Shown here: piece by piece, positions 33,605-33,701 of the stretch
How the letters are laid out: every line of letters starts with the position of its first letter
Numbering within the stretch: position 1 is the first letter of the stretch
Assembly (NCBI RefSeq): GCF_021021415.1
Contig: NZ_JAINWJ010000063.1
Coordinates: 1 to 33,701, forward strand
Origin: Martelella mediterranea
GTDB lineage: Bacteria > Pseudomonadota > Alphaproteobacteria > Rhizobiales > Rhizobiaceae
Direction of reading: 5' to 3'
Length of the DNA: 33,701 nucleotides
Made by a program: the position numbers and the translations under genes
Notes under the pieces: generated by a model
What the model was told of the DNA's origin: nothing
The model's database searches: none
Seen by the model: the letters and a program-made list of their open reading frames with translations, nothing else

Positions 33605-33701
33605 AAGCCTTTCCAAGGGCTTGCCGTTCCGTCCACGCCAAGATCTGACCCAGTTCGCCGTAAGAGCCGGATTCAAAAGTTCATGACGGGAAACAATATC
33701 G

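Noticed and set aside
33400-33648. 82-residue plus-strand and 74-residue minus-strand frames over the tandem stem-loops
   Set aside because: Both cross strong inverted repeats and lack ribosome-binding sites. A faint Ash-like motif on the minus strand is mentioned only as an alternative.
1-33701. CRISPR arrays, tRNA or rRNA genes
   Set aside because: No regularly spaced direct repeats and no tRNA or rRNA signatures were seen on either strand.

Overview
The window looks like part of a plasmid or integrative-element backbone from an alphaproteobacterium (Rhizobiales or Sphingomonadales type), carrying a large anti-phage defence island. This rests on high overall G+C, a ParB-like protein of the kind found on alphaproteobacterial mobile elements, an ArdC antirestriction protein paired with a PAPS-reductase-like protein, and an IS110-family insertion sequence. 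I see no integrase, relaxase, tRNA, rRNA or CRISPR array.

Layout. (1) 1-2475, backbone, all on the minus strand: a ParB-like gene whose homology stops about 40 bases from the window edge, a PAPS-reductase-like gene, and ardC. The ParB-like gene and ardC each have a near-identical 46-nt structured leader directly before the start codon. The two copies differ by two compensatory base-pair changes. (2) 2476-4181: an IS110-family transposase and flanking non-coding DNA with strong palindromes. (3) 4182-13743, minus strand: a coupled operon of a 47-residue basic protein, an AddB-like nuclease without a helicase P-loop, an AddA/UvrD-like helicase-nuclease and a large SF2 helicase. (4) 13744-13873: a shared divergent control region with overlapping promoter-like elements and an inverted repeat that may bind BrxR. 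(5) 13874-29410, plus strand: a complete type I BREX operon (brxR, brxA, brxB, brxC, pglX, pglZ, brxL). A two-gene cassette, an ABC-type ATPase and a small PD-(D/E)XK-like protein, is embedded between brxC and pglX. (6) 29427-33188, minus strand, convergent with BREX: a RecD-like SF1 helicase fused to a C-terminal PD-(D/E)XK nuclease, with a ten-G tract just before its start codon. (7) 33201-33701: non-coding, with two adjoining stem-loops, the second resembling an intrinsic terminator.

How the parts may work together. In known BREX systems PglX methylates host DNA and the other Brx/Pgl proteins block unmodified phage DNA. The embedded ATPase/nuclease pair, the divergent helicase-nuclease operon and the convergent RecD-nuclease all look like additional DNA-targeting effectors. 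The shared BrxR-type control region suggests that the BREX operon and the divergent operon are co-regulated. BrxL is atypical: its C-terminal part resembles the PLD-like domain of eukaryotic MITD1 rather than a Lon protease domain.

The candidates for something undescribed are the divergent helicase-nuclease operon, the nested ATPase/nuclease cassette, the BrxL fusion and the covarying leader RNA. All functions are inferred from sequence; no database search was run.
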